Positions 22,783 to 35,705 are shown, counted from the first letter of the stretch. The stretch: DNA of 64,000 nt from Lates calcarifer (GCF_001640805.2 NC_066853.1:21351242-21415241), one strand, 5' to 3'. A program made the numbers and translations. Notes: generated by a model from the sequence alone, not told the origin.

Positions 22783-23217
22783 CTCGCCGCACTGATGCTG
22801 ATATTTCTCTCCAGCATCACCAGCGGAGAGGAGGAGGAGGAGGAGGAAGGAGAGGTTGTGTCAGGTGGAAACGGGGACCTCTATGGATATCATCACCACC
22901 CTCCACCGGCTCACATCCTCAGCACCGACAGCATCTCCCGGCCGGCGGTCACCGCTGCAGGCACGCAGCGCCCTTCCTATGCGCCAAGGCATTGTATTTC
23001 CACGTTACAGACACCTCGGACTGCTTCTGTAATTGCCCCTAGACAAACCGCTTCCTTTTTCTTATAAGGACTAATCTAGGGAAGACCCAGCTGGAATAAA
23101 AGCGGAGCGTCCGTCTCCTCCATTGATGAAGCGCTCTCTTCATCGATTCAGTCCAACGACGTCTTGGTATAAGAGGAGGACAAAACCAACCCCAAAAAAC
23201 TGACACTGAGGCTGAAG
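22783..23217 (+). other. sptbn4: sptbn4 non-coding exon 1 (inferred)
   Basis: A GC-richer block with several CpGs that ends in a strong donor, GAAG|GTAAGG, at 23217/23218. The first coding exon at 35693 has an acceptor 13 bases before its ATG, so an upstream non-coding exon is required. This block is the best candidate in position and composition. It contains a 90-codon open frame (22795-23067) and a 25-codon one (from 23126), which would be upstream ORFs if the whole block is transcribed. The transcription start is unknown. Confidence 0.5.
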
Positions 23218-24730
23218 GTAAGGCCGATAGAATGACGACAGGATGCCTCCTTTCTCCATGGGATGTCGTTTCATTTTGTCATTCCCTGTGTGAGAGCAAG
23301 GAGTCGAGGTGCATGGTGTTTTTTCCTTTTTTTTTTGCAGGGACGCCGGCCTGCATTTGGGTGCAGGGTACCGCAGTGATCCGGTGGGGGGACGCGCTGT
23401 TTCTTGTCTTTTTTCACCTACATGTGCTACATGATGCATGCCTGGAAAAGTGTTTATGGTGCCTGCCAGAGCTTGTTGTTTAATTTGAAAGGATAAATGG
23501 GTTAAGGTGCAGAATAGCGGCCTAGTGTACGGGCTGTGGTAGGTTGTGACACGTTACATCGACTCAATTTAGGCTCCTCTATAATGAATAACTTTAAATT
23601 GCTGTTAGGTGCGTTGTCGTCTGTTGTTTCCTGGCAAATTGTGTCCCAAATGCAACTAGCAACATAACTTTCGAAGCGATAAATCTCAACAGTAAATGCT
23701 ATATATCCCTGCAGGAAGTTATAGTGTGTCTCACTATGTGACTTCATATTATTGACATTTCTGCCCCTTGTGGAGTCACATTCCTAAATCGTGACTGGGT
23801 TTTGCTGTTCTCTAGGGGTAAATTCATTCAGATTATTTGTGTGCTTTAGTAAGACAAGGCCAACAGCAGCACAGCTCGCTTTAGAAACACAAGGAGCAGA
23901 TGCACTGTAGCCTGTCAAGTCGTAATGTGGTCTGTTTGATCACAGCTGCAGTGAAAAGTAACTACAGCCTCCGTTTTGCATTGAGACTCATCACTGGCTA
24001 TTGGATATGGAGGCTATTTCTGGTAAATAATCTAGAGCTGCTGTGGAGAGCTACAGAGATGTGCAGGCAGGTGCAGGTTAGTTTGATGGTGGTCAACAGG
24101 AAAGAAAAGTGAAAAACAAGGTGCTCTTTTTAAAGGCAGTCACAATGAGCATCAGCTGTATTATTTTTTTCATCTAGTTCAGTCATTTCATCATGGATAA
24201 TAGCAAACAGCTAACAATGCTGCTGGTAAGTCAGTTTATTGAGGCAGTTTGATTTTCTCATGTTGATTTTCCTCTTGAGGTTCATATGGTGCATATATGT
24301 ACTTTATGGAAGTATTATTGTATTACTAAACAATTTCTGCAACACACCTAGAGGGGGTTGTAGTGTGTCTGTACTGCTCAGCAGTTTGCTTTATTGTGAA
24401 TCTATTACACTTTGTAGTATTACATCTTGTCTAGTATCACTGATATTTATATAATACAAGAATAAATCTTTGACATATTCAGTATTTTGTTCACGTTAAC
24501 ACCCCATGTTAAAACTGTTAGAAATATTATTATATATAGTATATATATAATATTACTTATGTATTATATGTTGTGACATCTGGTCCTAATTAGTACAGTA
24601 GAGTACAGTAATTATAGTAACTTTTATAGTGCTTAATGCTATACTATGCACTGTGTATGTATGTGTATAGATATATAGTGCAGTATAGTATAATATAATT
24701 GGTGTATATTGTGTATCTCACATTGAATTT

Positions 24731-24850
24731 CAGTTCAGTTCCATTTTATTTGTATAGTGCCATATTTCAACATACATTATCTCAAAGCACTTTACAGAGT
24801 AAAGTGAAGACCTTACAACATTATTGAGAGAAACCCAACAGTACAATTTA
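24731..24850. repeat. Teleost interspersed repeat fragment
   Basis: Reads TTCCATTTTATTTGTATAG, then CTCAAAGCACTTTACAGAG and GAGAGAAACCCAACA. From memory this is a diverged copy of a very common fish repeat (TTTATTTGTATAGCGCC, then TCAAGGCACTTTACA). The family name is not certain. Confidence 0.6.
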
Positions 24851-25153
24851 CTGCTCAGCTCCATCACAGTATAGAGTTCTTTTTGACACTCCTCTTGGTG
24901 TTGTCCCTGTCTTGTCTGGATGATAGACAGCCTCTCCTGGACACTGAAGCTCTCTGCTGCTCCTCTGTTGTTTATCAGACCAGAAGGTGACTGTTTTGAT
25001 TAAGACTTGTGGTCTTGCTGTCTCAGAACTGGGCGTCGGCTGCTGCTCTTGCTTACAGATGTTGTTTCACTCTGCTGAGTTGAAGTGAGTGGAAGTGACT
25101 CAGTGCAGTGTGTAAAGTGCGTACTGTGTGACGTCACAGTGAAGGATCTTGCC

Positions 25154-25178
25154 TGTGTGTGTGTGTGTGTTTGTGTGA
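25154..25178. repeat. (GT)n microsatellite
   Basis: Short dinucleotide run with one interruption. Confidence 0.85.
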
Positions 25179-25543
25179 AAGAGACAGCCTCCATCCCTGT
25201 AAGATCGATTCAGGTTTCAGATGTTTTTGCAAAGTGAGGACATTCTGGATAGAGTTTGAGCTAAATCCTCAGGTTATGTTAAGGGCAGAATAATGGTTAA
25301 ATTCAAGGTTAGCTTAGGTTCTCAGAGAGCAGCTCACGCTGTCACACTAAATATAAGTGTCAACTTTCTAAAACTTTATCAAATTCATTGCAGCCCTATA
25401 CAGGACATTTACTGAGAAGCAGCCTAAAGGCATTCAGTGTACATTTTAATCTTTGTTTGTGGCTAACAGTGAATGAATACATCTAAATGTATACATTTTT
25501 CACAGACCATTCAGAAACACAGCACAGGAGGAACAAACTTCAC

Positions 25544-25569
<26 letters not shown>
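25544..25569. repeat. (CA)n microsatellite
   Basis: Uninterrupted dinucleotide run in sptbn4 intron 1. Confidence 0.9.
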
Positions 25570-25574
<5 letters not shown>

Positions 25575-26879
25575 CAGCAAAGCAGAAAACAGAGTTAGAT
25601 GAACAGTAAGAACAGAAACATAGAAGCACAGCAAAACAGTGAACAATATACTCCATCATGCTAGATGGTGGTTCACAGGCTCTGCATACAGTGTAGTAGC
25701 AACCACTTTTAACACGTACCATCGTCATCACCTCATCATAACTCTCTGAGACAGTCAGACAGTTCTCCAAAGTTTTGTTCCATATTTAGGATGTCTCTTA
25801 CAACACCATCCTTTGCAGTTGAAGCTGCACATGATTCACAGTTTTTGGCCTGATGTATGATGTATAACATCAATCATCAGTTTAGTTAATACACCATGTA
25901 ATTATTATATACAGAAAAGGGTTAGTGGTCATACTGACATACAGTAAGAACCACGGGGCCTCATAAGATATGGGTCAGGGCAGCACACCCTGTTTTACAT
26001 TTGAACATACATTTATCTCTTCACAGAATATATATTTAAAAAGATTTCTTTGTATCAGGGAAAGTACATTAGATGACTGTTGTTGTCATGGAGAATAATA
26101 TGGTTTCTTTAACTTTCTTCAGACCCTCCAAAGAGAATTTAAATGATGCTAAGTTGATTATCAGATCAGTCAACAGAAATTGCTCCTCACAATTCTCAAT
26201 AGACAGATCACATATTAGCTAGATAGCAGAGGTCATGCTAAATGTCCCCAAGATATTTTGATGTGTGTGTGACAGTATTGATGAGGACTTGTGTGGGTGT
26301 GGGTGTGTACACTGAGGGCCTGGTCTCTATTAAGCCTCAGAGAAACAGAGACACAGAGCTGCTGCCACTGACTGATTAACTCTGGCAGCTGTCTCTCTCT
26401 CCTTTCTCTCTTTCTTCATCTTTCTGGTGATATGCCCATCTCTGTTTTTCTCCTTTGTTTTCTGTCTTTTTCCCCAGTTCTCTCTATTTTATCTCTCTTT
26501 CGCTGTGTCAGCCTTCCTGTTCTCTGTAACATCTCCTTTCTATGACCTCTCTGTCTATTTTTCTCTCTCTGTAGCCTCCTATCTTACACATTTCTCTCTA
26601 TGTCTTTTGATTATTTCTGCCTCTCTCACTCTCTGTCTGTCGCTACATCTAACCTCTAAATCAAAAGAGATGGACAGTGGGACCTTTGTGATCTACATTA
26701 GACTATTCTTGGATCATTAGTCCAGCAATATGCTCAGGGGGATAAAAACCAATAGAACATCATCACTTAAATCGTTATCATGTCTGAGGAATTCATCTTA
26801 GAGTGGGAGTTATACAGGAAGTGTGTGAGGAAAAAGTGAGGGATTCATTTGTTTTTAACAATGATTGTATCTAAAGATG

Positions 26880-27190
26880 GATGACATGACAGCTCCCCAA
26901 AAGCGAGGCCAAAATATCTCAATATTTCCTCATGGTGGCTGGCTGTAGAATAGGTCATAAACTCTCCACACTCCATGTTAGTGGGGAGGTTAAGGGCTAA
27001 ACGAAAAAATCAAAGCACATCAGTTAAATTTTTCCTGAAAATAGTCATTTTAGCTAGATCTTCTCTGTGTTCATTTTTCTGATCCAGGATATTTTGGCTT
27101 AATTTTTGTACAGGGAGGAAGTAGTGATGTGTCATCCAGCCATTTGTTCTCATCTCTCCCAAGGTCCAAACTGTGTTGTACTTCTCCCGT
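26880..27190. repeat. Possible dispersed repeat copy
   Basis: Phrases such as GATATTTTGGCTTAATTTTT and CTCCATGTTAGTGG resemble sequences I recall as frequent in fish genomes. No terminal repeats were identified and the family is unknown. Confidence 0.3.
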
Positions 27191-28794
27191 TGCACATACA
27201 CTCAGTAAAGCCTGGACTTTGTTGTCGATCAATTTGTCCATGTTTGGTTCCATTTTTTAGAGGTTATGAACCCTTATGAGCGGTTGCTGGTGCTGTGTTG
27301 GCTCATGTTCAACCAATCAACCTACATATAAGTCTGGACCAAACGTACAGTGTACAGTGACAGAGGGGATGGTCCTCCATCAGTTCTTAGAACTTTGAAA
27401 AAGTTCATCCAGTCCAGAAAATGCCTTAAGTTAATTGAAATGTCCTCATGAGTGTTTCCTCAAAGTGTGGATCTTGGACTGAGTAACTTGTTTTTTGGAG
27501 GTTAACACAAGATCATAAAATACACATATTATATATATTTTACTTATTATTACAATCCCATTAGTTTCTAAAACCTGAAATTGATTTTTGGTTTAAATTT
27601 GTAGCATCTGCGGTTTGATTTTCAGGTGTACATCTACAGTATTTGGGAGCTTAGGACCCGTAAAAACCAAAACATTGTGAAAAGTTTTTGCCACATTTGT
27701 TCTTCACCACCACCCATTTTCATAGTCACACAGTTTTATACAGTAACAACTGTTAGCTTCCTGTGACCAGCAGTCCTCAGCCAATGAACATAATAGTGAT
27801 GTTGACTGAACAGCTTCATTACAGTATTTTCATGGTTAAGTGCTTGTTTCAAGGGCGCCTGATGTTAGCATTGCATGTACTGAAAAGATTAGAGTATTGT
27901 CACTCTTTGGTAGTATGGAGGCATCATGCCAAGTGCTAATAGCCAAAATACAAGTTGTGGAGGCCAGACAAAGAGGATGGGAGGTGAGGACAGAGGGAGG
28001 AGTGGGAATAGAGGGAGAGGACAGTTTAAAAAGTGTGAAGGATAATAAAAGGAGAGAGCAGGGGGGCGGTGGGCTGACGCTTTCATTACACCATTGGTGT
28101 AACAGTGATTTATTGTGGTTACCAACAGCAACAGCATAGCTGGGGGGAGAGGGCAATAATAACACTGAGTGGTTTAGAGGAGAAAGCATAACGACTGACA
28201 TATCTACACACACACACACACATATACAGTATGAACAATAGTGCTGACACTACTGTGTCATTGATTGAAATCAATAGAAGATTAATCAGTGATAATTTGA
28301 TAACCATAATCATTTTTTTATCAAGCCAAAATACAATGTAAATATTATCTCATTTCTTCTTCTCAAATACATGGAATTGCTCCTTTTCCCTTGTTTTATA
28401 CAATTGTTGGTTGAACACTAATTTGAAGGTGTTATCTTGGCCTCTGTGAGACTGTTGAAATAACTTACAATATACTTGAAAGATTAATGGCTAATGAGAA
28501 TCATTAGTTGTTGCCCCAACATACACCTCTAAAGTCATGCTGCAAAACAGAAAAGTTTGTGTTTCTGTCCTGTAATATTGCTGTAAGTATTAATAATACC
28601 ACATGGAAATGTCAGAATACACAGTGATGTGCAAGAAAGGCTGAGCTGCAGTCTCTTACAGCTGTGCCACTAAGACAGACAGGTAAGACTCTGGCTTATG
28701 AAACTTCAAAGTAAAGAGAACAGCTAAAAGAGTAGTGACAGAGCTTGAGTAGAGTCACACAAACACGTTCAAACCACCTGGGGGCGAAACAAAG

Positions 28795-29180
28795 ATGGCG
28801 ACCCTGAATAGAGAAGATTTCTTTTTAGATGCTGTCCTATAAACTACGATGAGGTGAGGTTTGAGGTCTACCTGGAGGAAAAAAATGATGCCTCGGATGA
28901 TCTAGATCCTGTCCTAAAAGTGAGAGATGAGAAGACATCTGGTGCTATGTCATCTATGTCAGTTTGTGTGCAATCAGTTGTTGAGATGCACGGAGAGGTG
29001 TGCCTATGGAGGGAAAGCCCGACCTCATGCTCGCAGGGGTGACACTGCTGACTGTACTATTGAAAAGTACCAAATGTTTGTCCAAAAAGTTGTTGGATTC
29101 GTAGTTAGGTACTTGTTTGAGAAAATGTCACTAAAGGGGTCTAAAGTTTTACCAGACACGTGTTTAGAATTAGTGTTTTT
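28795..29180 (+). pseudogene. Decayed open frame of unknown origin
   Basis: Starts with ATGGCGACCCTGAATAGAG (MATLNREDFFLDAVL) and then stops. A shifted frame continues as YDEVRFEVYLEEKNDASDD and a third frame further on gives KYQMFVQKVVGF. The run of partly open, non-repetitive frames suggests a broken coding copy, perhaps from a transposon. I do not recognise the protein, and chance cannot be excluded. Confidence 0.25.
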
Positions 29181-30925
29181 CCACTGTATCTATCATGATC
29201 TCACACATTCATTGTATGTGGGATGTTCAAGAGATTACACAACACACATACACACACACATACACAGAGGTGATTCCTGCTCTTTCTTCCAGCTCCATGG
29301 AGAGATCAGAGAGGCTGCTGCTGTTTGAATGTTTGATCCTTCAGTGTTGGAACCGTAGACTCTGGTTCCTGGACTGACTGAAACATGTAAACTCTATAAT
29401 CCTGTGGAGTTAAACCTCAGAACCAGAACCAGTTTCCTTTTCAGTACAAAAAGGCCCAGAAACAACCTTTATCCTCATCCTGTGTTCCTGCTGCTGTTTC
29501 CCCTATTTTTTGAGACCAGGTTTAGTGTTTGCCAACTATAGTTGTTCAGTGCTAAGATCATCTTTGTTTATTCCCTTTAAATGCTGCAAAAATGATCTTA
29601 GATATCGTATCTTTACAGCAAAATGAATAATCTCAGCAGATTTAACGAACACACCATGAAACAAGATACTGCTCTGCTGACGTCATTAATAATGAACAAT
29701 ATTCACAGATCATATTTACATTTATGAGCAGTATAAATGGACTAGACAAAACAAAAGCATTCAGTAGCAGCTTTACTCCCATTACTTGCATTTTAGTGCA
29801 GCTTTGTGGTTTTAGGTGTTGATTACTGACCAGCTTCACATACTGGCTGCTGTGAGGGCAGCAGCATTACTCAGCACTTTATTTTTGACACTGAAGTCAA
29901 GAAGCTGTACTTGAAAACCTTTGAAAAGCAAGTAAACTGAGACCCACGATAACAACACTGTATGTTTCCAGTTGTTTTCTAAAGTTCTACAGTTGATTTG
30001 CATACATACAGTATACACTTATTTTACCTTGTTTTACCAAGGTAAGTGTCTATTTAAGGTAGTGAAGATTTGTTGTGTGTTATCATGTTTAGGTTGTTGC
30101 TGCTGTTTTCTGTCTATAGTTCTTATAGTTGGACAACTAGGCAGTGCAGCATTTTGTCAGTCATACATGTCCTGAATTGCATCTGACTCACTGAAGCGCA
30201 AAGATGAGCAGTGCCTTAGCTTCTAAATAAATTAATAATAAAAATATTAAATAAACTATGATGAAGACAGATTATGATCCATCCTCTTGTCAGTCCAAAT
30301 ACAGTTTATGGTTTGCTTCCGTGTTTGTTGCAGTTTTGAACTGTGCAGGAACATATGCAGCAGTTTATTGGATTTTTATTTGAGCTCTAAATGTTACATT
30401 TATCACAATAAATACATAACCGGTGTTAAATGTGATTTGTTACCGCAGTTTTCCACCCCTTTAAAGTCACCTTTTTTTTTTGTTCTTTTTTTAACTCCAC
30501 CCTCTGGTGTGCCTGTCCATCCCCCACTGCCTGTGCCACTTCACGTCAACAATAAGAAGGGACGGCAAAATGAATGATGAAGGACTTGTGTTTTGGAAAT
30601 TGTAGGGCCCAGCATTTTTGGAGCTTGATTCGTACTGGTCACTAAAAGTCAGGACATCTCAGCCTCTGCTTGTTTGATTTTGACCAATATTACAGTAGTG
30701 TTGTACAAAAATAGCTGGAATATGCCTTTATGATTGTTTTTCACTGGGGTCAACAGTAAAACAGAAAAAGTGAAATCAAACTGGGGTCACTGTGTGGTCA
30801 CTTTTTTTCTTTGGCTTTATCTCCATCATCTGAGATTTCCTTCAGATTGTGCTCAGGCTCTGGAGGCAAATCATGAAGCATCTCACTGCTGCTGTTACTT
30901 ATAGAGCAGAAAATGGATAGCCAGG

Positions 30926-30927
<2 letters not shown>

Positions 30928-30986
<59 letters not shown>
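30928..30986. repeat. Compound (CT)n(GT)n microsatellite
   Basis: About 31 bases of CT followed directly by about 28 bases of GT. Confidence 0.95.
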
Positions 30987-30988
<2 letters not shown>

Positions 30989-31203
30989 CATGTTTGCCTC
31001 TTAGTAGTGTTGACTCCCTTGCTGGGGGCTGGCTGATTCCTCAACAGCTGAGTCTGATTATTAGAATAAAGGTGATAACACACACACACAAGCACACACA
31101 GATACACATCAGAGCAGTCGTGCGAGCTGTGAGTCTGATTGATTGAAAGACACCAGGTGGTTGAGGTTAGGCGAGGATCACGGCAAGGAGAGCAGAGGAC
31201 ATA

Positions 31204-31209
31204 CACACA

Positions 31210-31251
<42 letters not shown>
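31204..31251. repeat. (CA)n microsatellite
   Basis: Nearly perfect dinucleotide run with a single AA interruption near its left end. Confidence 0.95.
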
Positions 31252-31258
<7 letters not shown>

Positions 31259-33287
31259 GACAGACATGACAGTGTGGCAGTTTGATTGATGTGGACTTGC
31301 TGTTGTGCTACAGCTATTGTCTCTCTTCTGTAATCCACTGATGGGTTTTGATACATGTTGTGTTTGTTGGTCATGTGTAACAGTGACATTACACATTATG
31401 TGATATCACACATGTCTTTTGTGGTCTGTTCTTATACATAAGGTCTCTACTTCAAGTCTCTCTTTCTGTCAGTCTGCTGACAGCTGAAACAGTGATATGG
31501 TTAAAGATATAACTCTACCATCCTCAGATAAACTTCCCTTGTTTTATTCTCCCGTCTCTCTGTGGCAGGAGTGTTTCTGGGTGAACCTTTGCTGACTTCA
31601 TGGTTTGTAATATCAGTCACTTCAGTCTGCAGTGGGATTGTGTGCAACCAACCTTGGTTTTGGCTCTCACATACTCTGAGGGGAAATGCTGGCAAAGGAT
31701 TTTGTCACACGGAGGATACGGGTGAAAAATGTACAGGGATTTAGAGAGGTTAAACGTGGGGCTGGTTCATTTGCAGCATCTGAGATCACACCATCAGCTG
31801 CCACTCATCTGAGACTTAAAAACTAAATAGACCAAGTCGCAGTGAGATATTTTCAGTACAGCTGCAAGGGAGTTTGATAGCAGACACTGTTTCGGTGATG
31901 TTTAAGAGGAAATGTTGGGTTTTGCTGTCATTTCTTCAGCATCAAAGAAAAAAAAAGCCTTTTTCCTAGAACTGCCAGTTTGCACCAGTATTCAGGAATA
32001 ATACAGGGAGAAATCAAACACAGAAGAAGATACTGCACCTCCTCCACTCAGACAAAATATAGCAGATAAACCAGTGAATAAATGATTTTGGAAAATCCAT
32101 CATGATACATTACAGGTCTTGGTTCCACATAATCAATTGCAAGCCATTCAGTTTGTTGACCGATTGATTGACTGTCCACCTCAATGGAAATATGTATTTC
32201 CATTAGTGCCAGTAGTGCAGTAAAACCCCTGCACTCAAAATTAGATTTTATGATATTTAAGATATTTTAGTTGCAAAATTTGCAAAAAGTAGAAATGTAA
32301 TGATTCTGAAACCAAGACCAAAACCATGATACAAATGTGCACAATTTTATGTCACTTCTTTTTGTTGGCCAGCCAAAACAGGACATTAATATTTCACTTT
32401 TTGCTCTTGGACAATTTGGTGTATTTTTTTTTTTTTTTTTTACTATCTTCCAACATTTTCTTGATAGAGTGATTAATCAAGAAAGTAATTGGCAGATTAT
32501 AGTTGTTACTTTTAGCTCCAGTTACATTCACATGATTTACTTACAATACCCTCATTACATTAGTTTTTTTCTGTATAAAACTGGTTTGTTTGTTTGCCTA
32601 ACTGAACGGCACAGTGGGATTAGCACATTTCCATAGCTGGTAACAAACTGTTATTTTCATTATATTCATTCAGTTAACCTATAAATTCAACTGATTTCTA
32701 CTTTATACTTTTCACCTCTGTTGGGTTCTGCTGCAGTCCTATCTGCCTCATCATCAGACAGAAAGCAGTGTAATGTTTTGCTGTTATTCTCTCCAGGGAG
32801 AACAGCTAAGTGCATGTGCACAGAACTACCCCTCCTCTCTCTGTCTTGCAGGGCACGCTGACATTTACTCGATATGGCTATGTTGTTTTCCAGGGGTTTA
32901 GGTATAGTGACAACTGTGAGCTTGGACTTTTGTTGCAGTGGTGAGGGAGGAGGAGGCCAGAAAAGGGGTGGGATGAGGGGGAGACAAAGAGATTTACAGC
33001 AAAAATGTTGAGGCAGAAAATGACAGAGAAACCCCTAAACCCTTAGCAGCAGCCTCAATCACACTTCCACTTTTAATCTTTTACTTGAGTTCCTAATTAA
33101 TCAATCTGTCACAAACTCATAATCATGGAAATCCTTTGATCCAATTTTAATGAATGTAAACCTGCAGTATAAGCACACAACATGCTGTGCACAGTTTCAT
33201 TAATTGCACATTAAATCTTATTTATTCAGTGAATTGTGCACTGGTGCATTTGTCTCATTAATATGTTTGATTGATATCCATCAAGCA

Positions 33288-33289
<2 letters not shown>

Positions 33290-33326
<37 letters not shown>

Positions 33327-33352
33327 GAGAGAGAGAGAGAGAGAGAGAGAGA
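33290..33352. repeat. Compound (GT)n(GA)n microsatellite
   Basis: A GT run followed by a GA run, then a G-rich purine stretch to about 33422. Confidence 0.95.
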
Positions 33353-33879
33353 TGGGGATGGGGGAGAGATGGGGGAAGGGAGAAGGCTGGGGGGGTGGGG
33401 GGTCTGAGAGGGAAAGAGGGAAGAACATTTTTCATTCTGTGTTATCTTACGAGGCATTTCAAGGACAGGAGCCTCAGTGGGTGCAGAGAGAGGTGAGCAG
33501 TAGTAAGGCCAACGGTTTTAGTGCTTTAAGAGAAGGCCAACAAACACCTGACAGAGGGAGGAAATACTGCTGTATCTAAAGGTGTGTTTTTATTTTGATT
33601 TTTTTTTCAGCTACAGTGGTTTCTACATAAAGTGGAAGCAGTGAATGTGAAAGAAAGGCATACATTTTTTAAGTTTCAACCCTGCAATCATCAACTGTAA
33701 TTGTCTTTCTACTGTTAAATATAATATATGACACCAGAGCCAAAGAAGAAATTGCCTCAAAAAAACGTGGTCCTCAACACAAACAGGGACCAACACTATA
33801 GTCTAAACAATGTTTCACTCCTGATCTTTTTTGAGTCACAGGGGTTACAAATATAAATAAGAAGCTGCATGATGCTTCC

Positions 33880-34030
33880 TTCGTCACATCAGTTAAGTCC
33901 CCTCGGCCTACATGTGAAAAACCTCTGTAAGGATGAGGGTTTGATTCCCACTGGGGCCAACCATGCATGCAAACACATATCCAACCCATTGTAAGCAGCT
34001 TTGGAGAAGAGCACCAAATGGTATATTTCA
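33880..34030 (+). mobile_element. tRNA-derived SINE, diverged
   Basis: A pol III B-box-like GGTTTGATTCC at 33940 is followed about 50 bases later by CATTGTAAGCAGCTTTGGAG. That tail core is the hallmark GTAAGTCGCTTTGGATAAAAGCG of many teleost SINEs and their partner LINEs. The A box is not clear and the copy is degraded. Ends are approximate. Confidence 0.6.
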
Positions 34031-35705
34031 TGTCCTGTGGGCACATCTGCTCTTTACCGAGAGAAACCATTGCATGTGTTTTCCATCCATCCATCACGTG
34101 TGTTAAACAAAGAAAGATGGAGGACGAGGAAAAAAACAAAATGACAGTTGCATTCACCAGGATTGACTGACAAACATTTTAACGTGACTTTATTCTTAGT
34201 ATTAAACACAAATCTATTGTAGGTTGAAAGGTGGATGTTGAAATTTTCATCCATCATAGAGAACAAAATATCCATAGAAACTTGTCAACACTCCTGCAGC
34301 ATAGTCCACCCACATTTGTTCCAAACAACAAATCCCCCCCCCCCAAAAAAAATAAAAAAATATGTTGACATATGGCTAAATACTCCACTCTGTCCACTGC
34401 TTTTTAGTAACAAGTATCCATATCTTTACTTTGCCAAGTATGGGGCGCTATCTGCATTTATGTGACATATACTGTTCAACCAAGGATTATAAGTTCATGG
34501 ATTTAAACAAAGATGGGTCAGTAGAATATCAGGAAGGGCGTGTAAAATGCTAAAACAGATATATCCTGTAACATAGCTTAATCCATATTAGTTGCGTTGT
34601 TAGAAAAACCACTAGAATATGTGCATAAGAGTGAGAAAGTCACCTTTGAAAATGTAGTTTGTGTTTATAGCTGCCAGGCTTTTCCAGCATGAGAGAGCAA
34701 GGAGTTTACATTTTCACCCAGTCTGCTGATTTTTATGTCTGCTCTGAATTTTCTAATGGATACCCGAAACAGTGCAGTGCTTGAAGCATACAATATTGTT
34801 AACACCAGGTGAAATCATCCTCTCTAGTAAGATTTTGTTTTAGTTTTTGTTGTTTTTTCATTATCATTTTGATGTTTTGAACATTTCCATTCTTCCCCTC
34901 TCACCCTGCACTGTGCAATTTCTTGGTGAAGTTTAGAAGTTATTTTTATCGTCTGGTTGTCAGCTGTCAATGGAGGAGACAGGAGAGATGAGAGAGACAA
35001 ATAATTTTTACTTTGTCTCCCACCATCCTTTGAATCATCAGAGAGATTTTATTTTAAGCTTCTCTATTGTAAAATGCTCTGATGTCAAGGGCAGGTGCTG
35101 CATCATTCATAAACAGGAAGGAACTGTTACTTATGGACTCCTGAGTAGTTTTATTGCTGTGAGTCATTTTATTTGTGCATTTTGGTTCTCAGTTTAATTG
35201 GAAATGTTGCAGCAGCGGTTTGCACATATTGTGTGAATATGAATTTGCTTTAGTGAACCTGTGTGGCTAAATACGGATTTAAAGGTGTCTGATGAGGAGT
35301 GTGAAGTCAGTAAGAGTTTAATTATGAAGTGTGAACAGCCTTTCACCTGTGGGGATGTGTTTGATGGTTACATAGGACAAGAACACAGCAATGGCACCTG
35401 TCCTCCTCACCGCCTTTGTCACTCCTCCGTGCATGTGTGAGCGTGTGTGGAGTGTGTGTATTTGCATGTGTAAATGCCTTTACATGCTTGTGCACAGGAG
35501 TATTCAGTCCATACCCAAGTGTGTGTGTGTAAAGCTTGTGAAACTGCATTTTAACCAAAACTGTCCATTGAAAATGAGCATCATTGCTTTTACTGATGAT
35601 CCACAGTCTAATAAATCTACAACTGTGTTTTTGTGTCTCCTCTGGTTCTGTAGCCCATGTGTGACCTGCATCTGTGTGTGTGTATATTTTAGGGCGTCGG
35701 GCGCG

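Larger units (their letters stand above)
23218..35692 (+). other. sptbn4: sptbn4 intron 1 (inferred, 12.5 kb)
   Basis: Long 5' intron rich in simple repeats. Inside are teleost interspersed repeats near 24.73 and 26.9 kb, a SINE near 33.9 kb and a decayed open frame near 28.8 kb, all listed separately. No intact gene was recognised on either strand. Confidence 0.6.

Noticed and set aside
24480..24720. AT-rich stretch with many TATA-like words, considered as a promoter
   Set aside because: Only low-complexity TATA/ATAT sequence with no exon downstream.
30895..31389. 164-codon minus-strand open frame rich in Cys-Val and His-Thr
   Set aside because: It is the translation of the (CT)n, (GT)n and (CA)n repeats; no protein family character.
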